Below are positions 20,900-33,344 of a stretch of DNA of 64,000 bases, piece by piece. This DNA comes from Magnolia sinica (taxonomy: Eukaryota > Streptophyta > Magnoliopsida > Magnoliales > Magnoliaceae): the NCBI RefSeq assembly GCF_029962835.1, contig NC_080588.1, positions 19,610,001-19,674,000 of the forward strand, written 5' to 3'. A program made the position numbers and the translations under genes. The notes beneath the pieces were generated by a model. It searched no databases, was not told where the DNA came from, and saw only the letters and a list, made by a program, of their open reading frames with translations. Every line of letters begins with the position of its first letter. Position 1 is the stretch's first letter.

Positions 20900-21655
20900 T
20901 CCAATTTCCAGACTTAAAGTGTACTTAGTTTAAGAAATGAAGATACCATCATCTAGCTGTTTAACATATAAACATAGAAAGTAGTTCAATTCTCCTACCA
21001 TACTCATCTCAAATTTAGATTTCATAAGCTTTGCAAACTCAATGGACGAGTTAGTGCATGTAGAACCATAGATAATATCATCAACATATATCTATATACA
21101 ATTAGTATGTGTTCATTATATTTTTTTAACAAATAGAGTTTTGTCAACACTTCCCATAACAAATTGAGACTGAGTAAGAACTTAGTCAACTTCTCATACC
21201 ATGCCCTGGGAGTTTGTTTCAAACCATAAAGTGCCTTTGAAGGTAATATACATGATTAGAGTATCTGGGGTCCTCAAAACCCTTAGGTTATTTAACATAG
21301 ACCTCTTCATGTAGATCACCATTTAAGAACGCACTTTTAACATCTATTTGATATATCTTAAACTTTTTAAAGCAGGAAATGTATATGAATAATCTTATAG
21401 ATTCAAAGTGAGCTACTGGAGAAAAAGTTTCATCATAATCAACTCCTTCTATTTGAGTGTAACCTTGTACAACTAATCTGACCTTGTTTCTGATAATATT
21501 CCCCAATTCATCAGACTTATTTTTGAAAATCCATTTGGTTCTAACTGTGTGTTTATCAAATGGTCTTGGAACCAAATACCAAACATCATTCCTTATAAAT
21601 TGATTTAATTCATCTTGCATAGTTACAATCCAATTTTCATCAGTAAGTGCCTCTT
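20900..21655 (-). pseudogene. Reverse transcriptase of element C (Ty1/copia type)
   Basis: RNA-dependent DNA polymerase relic. Its start is at about 21620 ('MQDELNQFIRNDVWYLVPRP'). Then follow 'RTKWIFKNKSDELG', 'RLVVQGYTQIEGVDYDETFSPVAH' and 'IYQIDVKSAFLNGDLHEEVYV', the classical copia RT blocks; the first catalytic Asp is in QIDVKSAF. Beyond 21288 the frame shifts and reads 'LKQTPRAWYEKL' and then the degraded region where the YVDD box belongs (about 21060-21110, minus strand). Stops and shifts near 21285, 21230 and 21020 make it non-functional. Confidence 0.9.
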
Positions 21656-23130
21656 TTACATTAGTTGGTTCAACTTGAGAAGTAAAGCAACGTAGTTGTA
21701 AATATTCTCTAATTGTTTTCTAGTACGTACGCCAGTGAGAGGGTTGCCAAGTATTTGATCAGTAGGATGATCTTTAACTAATCTCAGTTCAGTATTGACT
21801 GGATTATATGAAGAGTCAGGTTTTTCAACTATATTGACTTCATCATCTTCTGAACTAGATAGAGGTGTATTCAGATTATCATCAATTACCACATTTACAG
21901 ATTCCTGAATTACTCTTGTTCTCTTATTAAGAACACGATATGCTCTACTATTCAGAACATACCCTAAAAATATCCTTTCATCACTTTTGGCTTCAAACTT
22001 CCCTAAGTTTTTATGGTCATGTAAAATGAAGAACTTACTTCCAAAAATTTGAAAGTATTTAACCGTAAGTTTCTTATTAAACCACAATTCATAAGATATC
22101 TTATCTTTAGATTTTCTGATGTACACATGATTTATAATATAGCATGCAATATTTACAACTTTAGCCCACAAATTTTTGGGTAACTTCATGCTATTTAACA
22201 TAACATTGGTCATCTCTTGTAGCACTCTATTTTTCCTTTCAACAACCCCATTTTGTTAAGGTGTTTTAAGAGCTAAAAACTCATGTGATATACCATGATC
22301 CATACAAAACTTTTCAAAATTGCTAATTTTAAATTTTGACCCATGATCACTTCTGATTTTATTAACATTCATCTCTTTTTCTATCTGAATTCTTTTCAGA
22401 ATCTTTTTAACTTCATCGAGAGTATCTGATTTTTCTCTCATGAATGCTACCCAAGTAAATCTGGTAAAGTCATCGACAATAACTAGGAAATACTTTTTGC
22501 CACCCTTACTTTCCATTCTAGTTGGTCCAACAAGATCCATATGGAGAAGTTCAAGGGGTTTAGATGTGGCAAAGGAGTTCACTACCTTGTGACTACTCCT
22601 TGTTTGATTTCCGACTTGACATGCGCCACGTATTTTATCCAATTTCTTTAGTTTGGGTAAACCTCTAATAAGATCAATTTTGCTTAATCTATAGAGATTA
22701 CGGTAGTTAATGTGTCTAAGGCGTTTGTGCCATAATTCAGTTTCATCAGTTTGGACCATGTAACATGAAAAAGTAGATGAGCAAGATTCATTAATGATAT
22801 AGCAATTCTCAGATGTTCTACGACCATTTAATATCACACAACCTTTCTCATTAGAGATCTCGCATCCTTGATTCGTAAATTTAACACTATGTTTGTTATC
22901 ACAGATTTGAGCTATACTTAAAAGATTGTGCTTAAGACCTTCAACATATAAAATATTTTCAAAAGGAGGAAGGTTAGAAATTTGTATTGTACCTTGGCCA
23001 ATAATCTTACAGTTACTTCCATCACCAAAAGTGACTGAGCCATTAGTCATATCTTTGTAGTCGGTGAACATATCTTTGTTACCTGTCATGTTTCTTGAGC
23101 AACCACTATCTAGGTACCACTTTGAATGAC
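21656..23130 (-). pseudogene. Protease and integrase region of element C
   Basis: The minus-strand frame begins with the aspartic protease motif LDSGCSRNMTG (about 23085-23120). It continues through a GAG-pre-integrase region ('ELWHKRLRHINYRNL', with its His pair) into the integrase core. First Asp: 'LLHMDLVGPTRMESKGGKKY'. Second Asp: 'KIRSDHGSKF'. Then 'GVVERKNR' with the third acidic residue. A TAA stop lies in the place of Gln just before QNGVVERKNR (about 22257). The C-terminal part (21656-22225) includes 'GSKFFILHDHKNLGKFEAKSDERIFLGY'. It would cleave the polyprotein and insert the cDNA; here it is dead. Confidence 0.9.
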
Positions 23131-23249
23131 TAGAAGCCTTGAAGGCAGTACGGGCAACAAGACAAGTAACTTTAAGAACTCATTTCTTTGTAGTTTTAGG
23201 TTTTGGAGTACTATTGGTTTTCCTTCCCATATTAGAATTGAAATTTCTC

Positions 23250-24744
23250 TATTTATCAACTCTAATATTAGAGTTAGATTTGAGAAGCTCTTTGAGTAAG
23301 TCCACTATCTTTTTAGCTAAGGGGTTATGACTTTGTTTTTTAAAGCTGAAGTTATTTCGATTGACTTTAGAGGCTTGAAAAGATTTTGCATTTTTAAAGT
23401 TGTTTTGGTTATTATTTTTCAAGCTTTTTCCTTTTGAGTTTGAAGATTCTCCTTTAACAAAAGTAGGAGATACATTCTTATTTTTCAAAGGTGTACTTTT
23501 GATATAACCCAACCTGATCTATTGCCACATTTTCTGGATGCAGTTAATAATTTTTCAAGCTTAGGATCTCTATGGGTATACCTCGAAGTATCCTTAGAAC
23601 TCAATAGAGAAGAAACTTTAATTTTTAGTTTCTCATTTTCTGTTCTGAGTTTTTCAAGTTCAGAATTTTTGAAACTTAAATCACATGTAGCTTTTTCAAA
23701 ACAATTATAAAGATGAGATTTTTCCAAAACTGAATTTTCAAGTCATTTTAATTTAAGAAACTTTTCTTTTTAAAGGTTTAGTTTAACAACAATCTTACAA
23801 CTTTCTCTGTATAGGGCGTTATAGGCATTCTAAAGATCTTTATTTTCATTTTCAGGGTCACTCCTGAGATTCTCATAATCAAATGAATTACAACTATCTG
23901 AGGAGGTGACTCAGGCTATAGTCATTAGAGCCCTTACTTCATTTGAAGTTTCTTAATCTGATTCATCGGACTCAAAAGAAACTTCAGAGTTGGATGACTC
24001 ATCCCAAGTGGCTAACATGCCTTTTATTTTTGGCTTGTCCCTTTTTGGACACTTATTTGCTAAATGCCTATATTCATGGCAGTTGAAACACTGACCGTCT
24101 TTTAGAGATTTTCAATTTTTAGATTTTCCTTTTCTCTTTTCAGATGGTTTTTAAAAATCAACTCTTTTCTTACTTTTGAAAATTCTATAAAACTTTTTAG
24201 CAAGTAAAGCCATATCATCCTTTGAATTTTCAAAATCTGAATAAATATCACTATCTTTTGAAATAGACTTAGATGATTTAAAAGCTATAAACTTACCTTT
24301 GGGAGCTTTAAATTTTAACTCATAGGTTTGAAGTGAACCAAGTAACTCCTCAACCTTCATTTGATCTGTGTCTCTAAGTTCTTGAATGACAGTTACGTTG
24401 GAATTAAACCTCTCAGGAAGTGATCGCGGTATCTTAGCGCAAACCTTGCTTTCTAGGATACTATCTCCTAGACCCCACAAAGAATTAACTATGTCATTTA
24501 GTTTCATATAGAAGTCCATGAAAGACCCCACAAAAAACCTTATAGTGAGGATCTGAACTTCAGACTTTTTGACAGTAGTTGTTCCTTTGTGTGTCATTTC
24601 ATTGATCTCACAGGCTTGCTTAGCTGTATCATGAGATATAATTCTTTTGAATTCATCAGGTGATAAAGCACAAGTAATGGCATTTAAGGCCATTGCATTT
24701 GCACTGCTCTCATTTTTCTAAGGTGTAGTCCATAAGCAATAAGG
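23250..24744 (-). pseudogene. gag of element C, main part
   Basis: Sirevirus-type gag on the minus strand. It starts at the S insertion (TSD TAAGG) with 'SSANAMALNAITCALSPDEFKRI', then 'LNDIVNSLWGLGDSI' and 'ARIPRSLPERF'-like and 'MKVEELLGSLQTYE' phrases (24151-24693). A CCHC knuckle CFNCHEYRHLANKC lies at about 24048-24090. Next come an acidic Ser-rich segment, a coiled-coil-like part ('LEKLRTENEKLKIKVSSL', about 23600-23660) and a Lys/Asn/Ser-rich linker to the protease. Several stops are present, one at a probable ancestral Trp or Lys codon. Its N-terminal piece is at 27844-28043. Confidence 0.85.
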
Positions 24745-27700
24745 TGTAATGCCCTGAAATTCGGGGGTCGAGCATAACTCAGCTCCCGAGTTCCAAAACA
24801 TCACTTATGCAACATATTTAATGATGGATGTATGTTGACTGTATTAGTGCATAAAACATAGAATAGATTAAGCCAAATAGTAAATATAATTCAGGGATAA
24901 ATGAAGAAAGCAAGCGGAAGACTTATAGAAATATATGTGTACAAGTGCAAATCCCTGAAGTACATATACATACCAGGTCGTAATGAAAGTGTTGCTATCA
25001 AAATTACAAGTATTAGATTACATCATTTAATTTCCCAAAAGAAATCCCAGCATCCCGCGCATCAGAACGAGGCTCACTAGAACCCGTCTGAAAACTGCAT
25101 AAAAGAGAAAGCAGCCTCATCATCATCCATCTTCCGCTCTGCCTCAGAAGTCGCCTCAACATCTACAACATCAGCAGCTAAGACAGAGTCTGGTAGGTGT
25201 TTAACACTACCCCAGAATATGGGAGTGAGTGATCAACTCAGTGGAACAATAAAGCACAGGTTAACATGTTATCAGTTCAATCAAGCAGTAATGATAAAGC
25301 AGAACAATTAAACATGTCCTAAGTACTCCTGTTAATGTAAGGATGTATGCAGAATGATGCGTGCCCTCACGCGTACACCCTCAGCGTTTTCATCTTACGT
25401 TACGCATGACACCACCTCAAAGTGCGCCACGTCTACAAAGCACATGCAAATGCGGTGCATGAATATGATTACCAAGTTTTTATTAGTCCTTTTCATACAG
25501 CAGGATTGGGAAGCTAAGATACCTTCCTCATATCACCATCCAAACAATGATCCATTCTAGGGTCGTCAGTCCTAAATATCTCATACGATCATATGTTTGT
25601 AGGTCGTTGCAAGGGGCTCGTCACCAATCAATGCACGCCTACCATACCTTCATCACTACACTAAGGCTCGTCACCTCGATGCGGTATCCAGGTATGCTCG
25701 AGGTCACTACAAAAGGCCCGTCACCAATCAATGTAGGCCGACAGCATGAATATAGTGTCCCATACCACCATAATCGGCTCACGAGTTTAGTTGCTCACTG
25801 GTCACTACGGGGAGGCTCGTCACCCCAGCGTAGGCCGACAGCTCGACTACGGTGTCCCATACCACCATGTCCGGCTCATGAGTCTTAGCGGATCAAGGTA
25901 CCATGGTTAATAGGATTTCATCGGTAAGTTTGGTACCCTAGATTCAAACAGTAGCATCCATACATGGTTAACATACATCGGACAATCGGGTTACTTGACG
26001 AACTCGACTAGCACGAGCGCACGTTGGGTTGAAGGACATAGAGTGCGCAAATACTCCGCGTGGCCAAACCACTGCCGACAACTCTAATACGATTCAGGTT
26101 CGTCTAATCACGCCCTACGTGGCGAAAGCAACCTCAGCCACCATCTTAAGGTCGATTACCGATTTCCTGGACTAATGCATAGTCCCACACACATTACACT
26201 ACAACAGATATTCATAACTACAATTTAGAATAGTAATGGAACAACAACTCAAATCATGTGGTACTCAAGCATTTGAAGAATATCAACTTAACATGAATGT
26301 AAGCATAAGTAATACATGAATTTAAACAACAAGGAATGTAACTTACATGAGGAAAATCATACACACTAGTGGGAGAGTTGAGAATTACTTCCCAACGCCC
26401 ATACTAGGTTGATATATCACACTATAGATCATTCAGACATTTCTACAAACACTTAGAATACATAATACAACATATATGACGTATATTGAAATACACACAT
26501 TTGGACAATTCCTTTTGCCAAGGAGTTGTCACACATACAATTAGCATATATACATGACAAATAATCATGGCAAACACAGGTTCATATTTTATACGCATAT
26601 AGTACTTTATACATACATATAAAATACACAAATCTCAATATAACACATGCATATCAGGAACGCAACATAAACATAACATTTGGCATGTGAAATCTCATCC
26701 ATAGCAAGAATAAACCATTAACTGGCATTGAAAGCCTTGAAAACCATAACCTATACACTTAAAGTCCACACCTTAAGCCAGAAAAGAACACCGAACTGAT
26801 TTCAGACGATATGTCTTCGTCAACGGTGACAAGATAACCTAAGGCAAGAATAGAAATGAGATACAACAACACCAAGACTATTCTAAGCTCTAACACAGAT
26901 TAAGGTTAGGTTAACTTACCCAAAGATGAACTCAGAATCGTCAGAATAACGATTCAAAGTGAAGGTTCAAGGATGAAGAAGAACAGGAAAGAATCTAAGA
27001 TGATTCACCAACTTCTCTCTCACTTTCTCTCTCTTTTCCTTTCTCTTTCTTAGGTAGGGTTAGGAAATTCGTATGAAAAAGAGAGATAGGGTTTTAAGGA
27101 CTATAAATAGGCCTAATATTGATGGAAATAACCCCAGGGCCAAGGTATACTTAGGGTATAACCAAAATCAGCCTCTCTCGATCCAACGAAGCACTTTCGG
27201 TGGGCCTATTACCACAAAAGGTCGGACTTAAGCTCACTGACCATGGATCTAGGTCAAGCTGAGTTTTCGTACAAACCAGATCTTCAGATCAGCCATGGCG
27301 GACTACACTCAATTCAACGGTCACTAAATCTCGATCAGGTCCACAAGCACAAGGACATGCCTGGGCCACCTTCCCTGATCAGAGGGTGAAATTGGGTCAG
27401 AATCCAGCGGTCAGATTGCTTAAAATCATCGCGCAAGCGACACGACTCAGATTTCATAAAAGCTTAATAAATTTCCAACCGTTCTCACACTCTTTACTCC
27501 GAACTCAAACAAATCGACCCAGAACATCATCTGGACTTGATTTTCAAGGTGATGGTCAAGCCCAACATGGTGACCACAACAGCCTAAGATCATCGCTATC
27601 GGACTTTCGACGCGCGGTCCAGGTCCGATCCAGAACTTCTAAAAATTCTCCAGAACAACTGGATTTAGCGATGAATCCCAGATTTCAGAGTAACATAGCG

Positions 27701-27843
27701 CTAACTAATCTACAGGTTTTGAGTCATGCAGATACAATTTAAAGTGATTGATGCAGATTTCACAAGCAATCGAGTATAGCGCTAATTACCCCAGAAACAA
27801 CTACTTAAGGAAAGATTAGCACAAAATTTCCAGGGTCATTACA
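24745..27843 (-). mobile_element. S: solo LTR of a Tekay/Del-like Ty3/gypsy element (3.1 kb)
   Basis: It begins TGTAATGCCC and ends GGTCATTACA, with the perfect TSD TAAGG (24740-24744 and 27844-27848). It interrupts the gag of C between codons. It is clearly related along most of its length to the LTRs of element H (33345-36514, 43785-46985). Shared features are the 'gggagtgagtgatcaactcagtgga' phrase, 'aggctcgtcacc' repeats, a '(gg)actataaataggcc' core and the '..gactttcgacgcgcggtccagg..' stretch. With no internal region and a perfect TSD it is best explained by LTR-LTR recombination. The minus orientation is assigned by comparison with H. Confidence 0.9.
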
Positions 27844-28043
27844 TAAGGTGATTCTTTAAGGGACTTGGTTCCATCACTGCCTAGAACATCAAACACTGGT
27901 GGTTTCCATTTGATTACCGTGACTTACCACACGCTTTCATCAATGGATTTCAAAAAAATCCTTATTCTGGCTTTCTAATAAGCATAGTTTGAGCCATCAA
28001 AGGGTGGAGGCCTAGTAATAGATAAGCTATCAAAATTTGACAT
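27844..28043 (-). pseudogene. gag of element C, N-terminal piece
   Basis: The Met codon at 28043 (minus) begins 'MSNFDSLSITRPPPFDGSNYAY', the typical start of a Sirevirus gag. Then come 'KARIRIFLKSIDESVW' and 'VTVIKWKPP'. Two stops stand where relatives have Trp or Gln (after NYAY and after ESVW). It ends at the TSD of S and resumes at 24744. Confidence 0.85.
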
Positions 28044-28100
28044 ACTGAAAGCTCTAAATCGATAAGCTCAAGGAAATTAATCTAAGAATTAAGAACTTAT

Positions 28101-28113
28101 CTTTGATACCACT
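28101..28113 (-). other. Primer-binding site of element C (tRNA-Met type)
   Basis: On the minus strand this reads AGTGGTATCAAAG, matching TGGTATCAGAGC of initiator-tRNA-Met primer sites. It lies directly next to the 5' LTR at 28114. Confidence 0.85.
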
Positions 28114-29898
28114 TGAAAAGGAGAGCTCTTAGTCCGAGAGGGGGGGGGGGGGGGGGGTGGGTAAATAGGACTGTCAAATTAAAAAAAAATACTAAACAAA
28201 AATAATAATAATAACTGAATCAATCTCAAATCTCAATCGTAATAGTATTGAGAAGTTTATTCAAACCTAGTTCAAAGGACAACCTTACACCAAAAACAAA
28301 TGTTTACGTAGGACAACCTGATTTCTTAAACTTAGTAAGGATCAAAATCACAAACTAAAGCAAGAGGCAAATAAAAGAAGCTATCTATTACAACCATTCA
28401 CCACATATACATGAAAATAAAGATTACGAGCATTAAGCACACATCCATCACATACATCATCATCCACATCATCAACCACCACAAACACCAAGAGTTATAG
28501 CGGTTCGGTGTGTACACCAACTGTTGTCAAACAGCCACACCTACCCCACTCCCAATAATGACAACCCACATGATATTGGCGTTTACAATAAAACAGGGTT
28601 TTCTCAGGTACACCTTAAAACCTATACAATTGTGTTTTCAAATGGGCTATCACAATCACAAACCCCACACATTGAGATTTTCTGGCTATCACAGTCAAAA
28701 CCACAATAGAGATTTTCCTAGATAAATCAAATAAACTAAATAGCAAATAATCAAAGTACTTACCTTCTTTCTTGAAGACGTTTGCTTGATGTAGCCCGTA
28801 GAACCGCTTCGCTTGATGTATATGTTCCATGTCCAACAAATATATTCAAGGGTTCTAGGTTCTAATCAGATTTTAAATTATCTTAAACCTTAGACTGCTT
28901 GTTAGAATTCCTTAGAACTCAAAAGGGCAGAGTAAGAACTCCATTTAAAATAAAATCAGATTCACAACTAGGAGATCAAGGAATTACTAAAACAAATAAG
29001 CTATTAAAGAATATTAAATTACCGGACTTATAGCTTGATAATAATAGGGACTTTTCTCTCAAAGTGGAAGCTTTATGTGGCTTAAATGAATGATTTAGAA
29101 TGAGAAAAGACCTCTATTTATAAGCTGAAAATTGGTTCCTACGATTGGTCTAAGGTCTCCTACGATTGGTCTTAGGTTTAACAGAATTTCAAATTTTCTG
29201 GTGTGATAGGATAAAACTGACCTACGGCTGGTCGAGTGGACTGCTCACTAGTCGAGTGGCCTATTCGACTGGTCGAGCATGGTCTATGGCCGGTCGTGGG
29301 ACCCAGAAAAGTGTTGCTGGACTTTGACTCGAGTGGTCCACGACTGGTTGAGCAGGGTGCTCGACTGGTCATGGCTCTACCAGAAAAACTTGAATTTTGA
29401 ATTTAAACTTAAGATTGGTCGAAGAAAATCCTGGACCAGTTGAACCAGATCCTGGACTAGTCGAACATAGGCTAAGACTTGTCGAATTTAAGCCTATTCA
29501 AAGTATAATAACCCTTAGATAATATACATAAGTAATTACCTAACCAAGGGTCTTTCTAGGGTCATATGCACCTGAAATTTTGGACATTGAATTCAATCAT
29601 TTCACTATCTTCAGATCTTCTATTTGAAGTAGCTTGATCATGAAGTAGAGCATGTTCTTGAAACATAGTTTGACCTTGAAGTAGACCCGATCTTGAAGTT
29701 GACTTGATCTTCATGTCTTGCACTTTCCAACTTCGTATGATCTTGCACTTTCCAACTTCATCTGATCTTGAAGGTGAACTTTCCATCATCCTTAAGCTTG
29801 AAGGTGAACTTTCCGTCATATAAAAAAGTTCCATTCTTAATTGTTTTGTCTGCTCAAAATTTGACAATAAAGGGTGCTTTATACACATAACACTTGCA
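28114..29898 (-). repeat. 5' LTR of element C (right on the + strand)
   Basis: TGAAAAGGAGAGCTCTTAGTCC ... ATAACACTTGCA. It is collinear with the 3' LTR at 7502-9206 but about 80 bp longer. One cause is duplication of 'ttgcactttccaacttc' near 29717-29765; another is a longer G homopolymer (28139-28158). A minus-strand TATA box lies at 29114-29124. Confidence 0.95.
29114..29124 (-). promoter_or_regulatory. Putative TATA box driving element C
   Basis: CTTATAAATAG on the minus strand, conserved in both LTRs. It is correctly oriented for transcription toward the primer site about 1 kb away. Confidence 0.7.
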
Positions 29899-30773
29899 CA
29901 GATGCATAGTATTTTTATGGAAAACTTCTTCTCTTCTGACAAAGAAGTTAGTTTGACTAAACTAGCCTCTGCTCACCAATGAGAAGATAAATCAGTTGAT
30001 GAATCCATCAGTTGATGGAGAACCCTGGGGGTATTATGCTCACAACTTGCCAGAGAAGAAGAGCAAGTCAAGCTGTGTATAAAATGCATAAAACTAGACA
30101 TTGCGTTAGAACTTATTGGTCTAAATATACAGACATTTCAAGATTTGATTATAAAAGCTTACAATCTGGAAAGGATCAATGTGAAGCCGCTCAATTCTCA
30201 TATGAATCGGCTATTTCAAAATCTTAAGAAAGCAGCAACAGATATTGCCAAAGAAGAAAAGAAAACAAAGAGTCATCAAAATGAATGAAGAAACTCCGAT
30301 AAAGAAAATATGAGTGATTCTACAACTAAGAAAGTAAAGAAAGAGTTCGGACAATTCAAGAACTACGGGAGATATACAGTTGAAGAAGATGATATACTTC
30401 CTATGATGAATCAATTATTAGCTGCAGAGAAAATCAAACTAATATGGCCAAAATGTTAAAGGAAATGAAGAAAATAAGAGAAAATGATTACTGCTATTAT
30501 CATCGTTTTCTTGGACATCGAATTGAGAATTGCTTCATCTTGAAGAATATTCTACAAAAGATGATTGATGATGGTGAAATTGTCATTAGGAAGACATGAA
30601 ATAAGAAAGAAGCATGAAGCCGTAAGACAAGCATATTTGCTAGAGAAGTAAATTCTCATCGGTATATACACCTGTCAATGCCCAGTTCATCAAAATATGT
30701 TATCTTTGAAGATGATCACAGTTTTGATTTCAAAGATTATCAGCATAATACTTTTAAATCAAAAGGGGGCATG
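29899..30773 (+). pseudogene. Element G gag relic, 3' part
   Basis: It resumes at the repeated TSD CAGAT. The frame reads 'FMENFFSSDKEVSLTKLASAHQ' (about 29915-29980). A decayed region follows, then a zinc-knuckle variant YCYYHRFLGHRIENCF near 30490-30535 (C-x2-H-x4-H-x4-C) and 'LQKMIDDGEIVI'. Stops interrupt at about 29982, 30004, 30225-30420 and 30598. The last part overlaps a polypurine-like AAAAGGGGGCAT (30761-30772). No protease follows, which supports the gag-only nature of G. Confidence 0.75.
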
Positions 30774-30867
30774 ACAAGGAGAATAACGGAAGAGTCTCAA
30801 AAGGCAAAAATGTCATGTATTCTTCTCCATTCTGAATAAAAGGTAGACTTTGAAGCATATCAAGTTC

Positions 30868-30950
30868 AAGCGCCAATGATTATTGCCAAATAAAAAGCGC
30901 CAATGATTATCACCAAATGAAAAGTGCCAATGATTACCGCCAAATCATCA
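30868..30950. repeat. ~28 bp tandem repeat AGCGCCAATGATTATCACCAAATGAAA x3
   Basis: Three consecutive units begin GCGCCAATGATTAT, GCGCCAATGATTAT and GTGCCAATGATTAC, each followed by '(t/c)(g/a)ccaaat'. Confidence 0.9.
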
Positions 30951-31869
30951 AAAGTCGTCATCGCTATCGCCATATTGCTAACATGAAGGCCATTTTATTA
31001 TCTAAATTTATCGAAATTAATAGTACCGCCAAGATGATATACTATTCTAACTATAAAATTTTGTTTCATATCATCGGCAAAGGGAGATATATCAATTTCG
31101 ATTTATTTCCTTTAGCAGGGCCTATAAAGCCAGTTGCATATAAATATCATCAGCAATGGCGATCTATCATCTATGGCAATGGAATATGGTGATCTATCAT
31201 CTATGGAAGTGGAATAAGCTTATAATGCCAGCCACATATAAGTCCTACGACAACGATGGTGATCTATATCATCATTGGTGATGGCGATACGTTGAGATTA
31301 TTCGAGCAGCAGTGAGAAGCCTGTGGCCTTAAAAAGCCCGTAAAGAGCATCACGTGCACCCATGCAAGCGGTTGATGAAGCAATCACGTAAGACCTATGT
31401 CATCTGTACAGTTTTCGATAGCATCACGAGGGCTGGTGAGAAAACATCCTCTCGTGAATGGGTCTAACCTTGTAGACGAAGAAAAAGTAAGTTTCTGAAG
31501 CAAGATGACTCCCCAGATCCCTGGCTTGATTTTAATAGTAACACATGAGGACAGGTCTCTGAAGCAAGATGACCCCTCACTGATGGACTGGCGGCCTTGG
31601 ATTTGGTACCCGAAGGTAACCTTGCACACCCCATGAACTCTAGAGAGTTACTGTGGCCAACTCTGTGCATAAAACCCACCAAGTTCACTACCCCGGTAGC
31701 TTCACTGGGCCCCCCTAATGGATCACGGTTTGTGAACTCCTTGGCTGTGATAAGCCCAGTGAACTCTAGAGAGTTACAGAGGCCATTCGTGTAAGACTCG
31801 ACTCCAACTACTTATGATCTTAAACTATGATCATTCCAACTACTCAAGAGCTTAAACTGTGTGTGAAAG

Positions 31870-31955
31870 CATCCAGTCCAGTCAAGTCAAGTCCATTCAA
31901 TTGCAGTCCAGTCCAGTCAAGTCCAGTCATGTCAAGTCATGTTCGGTCAAAATGT
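31870..31955. repeat. AGTCCAGTCA-type short repeats
   Basis: A dense run of AGTCCAGTC, AGTCAAGTC and AGTCATGTC in units of 5-10 bases, non-coding. Confidence 0.8.
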
Positions 31956-32250
31956 GTTCAGACAAAAGTAAATTTATCCTTTCGACAAGAGTCACGGGGT
32001 CTTTCTGTCACTTGCCTTCTTGATAATGAAGAAATATTATATCGAAAAATCCTCAAAGGTGGCAGAGATTAAAATAGCAAAGAATTATCATTTTCTTCTG
32101 GACGGCTTGATGACTCAGATATATTCTTTCAATTCCTTAAAGGAACGCTGAGTGCTATCCATCTTTCAAGAGTAACATCATGCTTTGCTTCACAAGTATT
32201 ATCTTCCAAAGAAATCTTTATGCAAAGCTGACCTGGACAGGGGGGCATAT

Positions 32251-32370
32251 TCTGTCACTTCAAAGTAACTTATACCTTGGTCTTTCTGATAATTTCTTAT
32301 GTGCGGATAATCTGTCTCTTCAAAGTAACCTATACGTTGGTGTTTCTGATAATTTCTTATGTGCGGTGGA
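32251..32370. repeat. 60 bp direct tandem repeat x2
   Basis: TCTGTCACTTCAAAGTAAC... at 32251 and TCTGTCTCTTCAAAGTAAC... at 32311. The two units are about 90% identical and share 'tttctgataatttcttatgtgcgg'. Confidence 0.95.
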
Positions 32371-33344
32371 AGAATATGTATGGCATAGTCTACTGGATAA
32401 TAATTACACACCAAATAAGATTGGTGAATCCACCAACATCCAGCAATAAGAAGCATGGACTGGATAGTTATAGCCAGGAATTATGAAGGGAGATCCAGTA
32501 TCAACATTCAAAAGTTGCCTCCATATCAAAGCTCAGTTATATGGTCCGATGCCATAACTTCTCATTGTTCTAGTGATGATATTTTAAGTCTCCGTAATGG
32601 ATCTGATAGGGACAAGGAACAAATGTTCGCCAAAAGAGATGGAATTATTGTCGATAACTTCTATATCATCCGGAAAGCTAGTAAATGAAAAGAAATGTTC
32701 TCTATTTTTTAAAATTAGCAAAAGTTCCAAGGAAAATACACTCCTAACCAGCCTACGAAGAAATGCCAAGGAATACAAACTAGAAAAGACTCAGCGGTTG
32801 AACTTTTAGAGCCTGAAATAGCATCTCTGAAAGCATGATATAATGAGCAAAGAATGCAGCAAATACAGTGCAAAGCACGCTGACAAGCACAAAGATGGAA
32901 TGACCACATCATTGTCATATTGCAAATACTATAATTATTCTAAAAGTTTTCAATTTATTTCACAATTATCAATACTTCATGAAACTAAATTGAAAAATTA
33001 TGATATCTTGAGATACTAATTCCGATTAATTTAGCAACAAAGATTACCATTCAAAATCTTGGATTATGTAGACTATGAATAAAAGAGACAATCAAAGAGA
33101 TTATTGTAGTGGGAGCAGTATTAAAGAACAATTCCCTAGCCACGGAGTTCAAAGAAAGAGTCACTGGAGTTGATCGAAAAGATTGTTACAGCTAGAGCAA
33201 GATTGAAAGACAGTTCTCTGATCAAGTTACTCAAAGATGGATTGTCAAAGCTATTACAATGGCAAGTTCGGATTAAAAGAGAATTGTGTGAATAAGGGAG
33301 TTAAAACTTTAGATGATGCAATTGTAGCTCTGTTCGTAGAAAGG

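Larger units (their letters stand above)
7502..29898 (-). mobile_element. Element C: Sirevirus-like Ty1/copia retrotransposon
   Basis: LTRs at 7502-9206 and 28114-29898 flank a minus-strand copia polyprotein with domain order gag, protease, integrase, RT, RNase H. The perfect TSD CAGAT (7497-7501, 29899-29903) marks insertion into the gag of G. The primer site is tRNA-Met type and the polypurine tract is GAAGAGGGGGA-like next to the left LTR. After removing alpha and S the element is about 10.3 kb. An extra ORF after pol, a gag starting 'PPPFDGSNYAYWKAR'-like, and long LTRs fit the Sirevirus/Maximus lineage. It carries many stop codons and two insertions, so it is inactive. Confidence 0.93.
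30774..33344 (+). other. Non-coding interior of element G with several local duplications
   Basis: No recognisable pol domain in either strand. It contains a three-unit ~28 bp repeat (30868-30950), two diverged copies of 'gaagcaagatgac' (31497, 31561), two copies of 'gaactctagagagttac' (31634, 31760), an AGTCCAGTCA-rich patch (31870-31950) and a perfect-period 60 bp direct repeat (32251-32370). A second polypurine-like GGGGGGCAT is at 32240-32248. It ends at element H. Confidence 0.6.

Noticed and set aside
27386..27742. 118-codon + strand ORF
   Set aside because: Within solo LTR S, on the strand opposite to the inferred element orientation, no domain; the homologous part of the H LTRs is not open.
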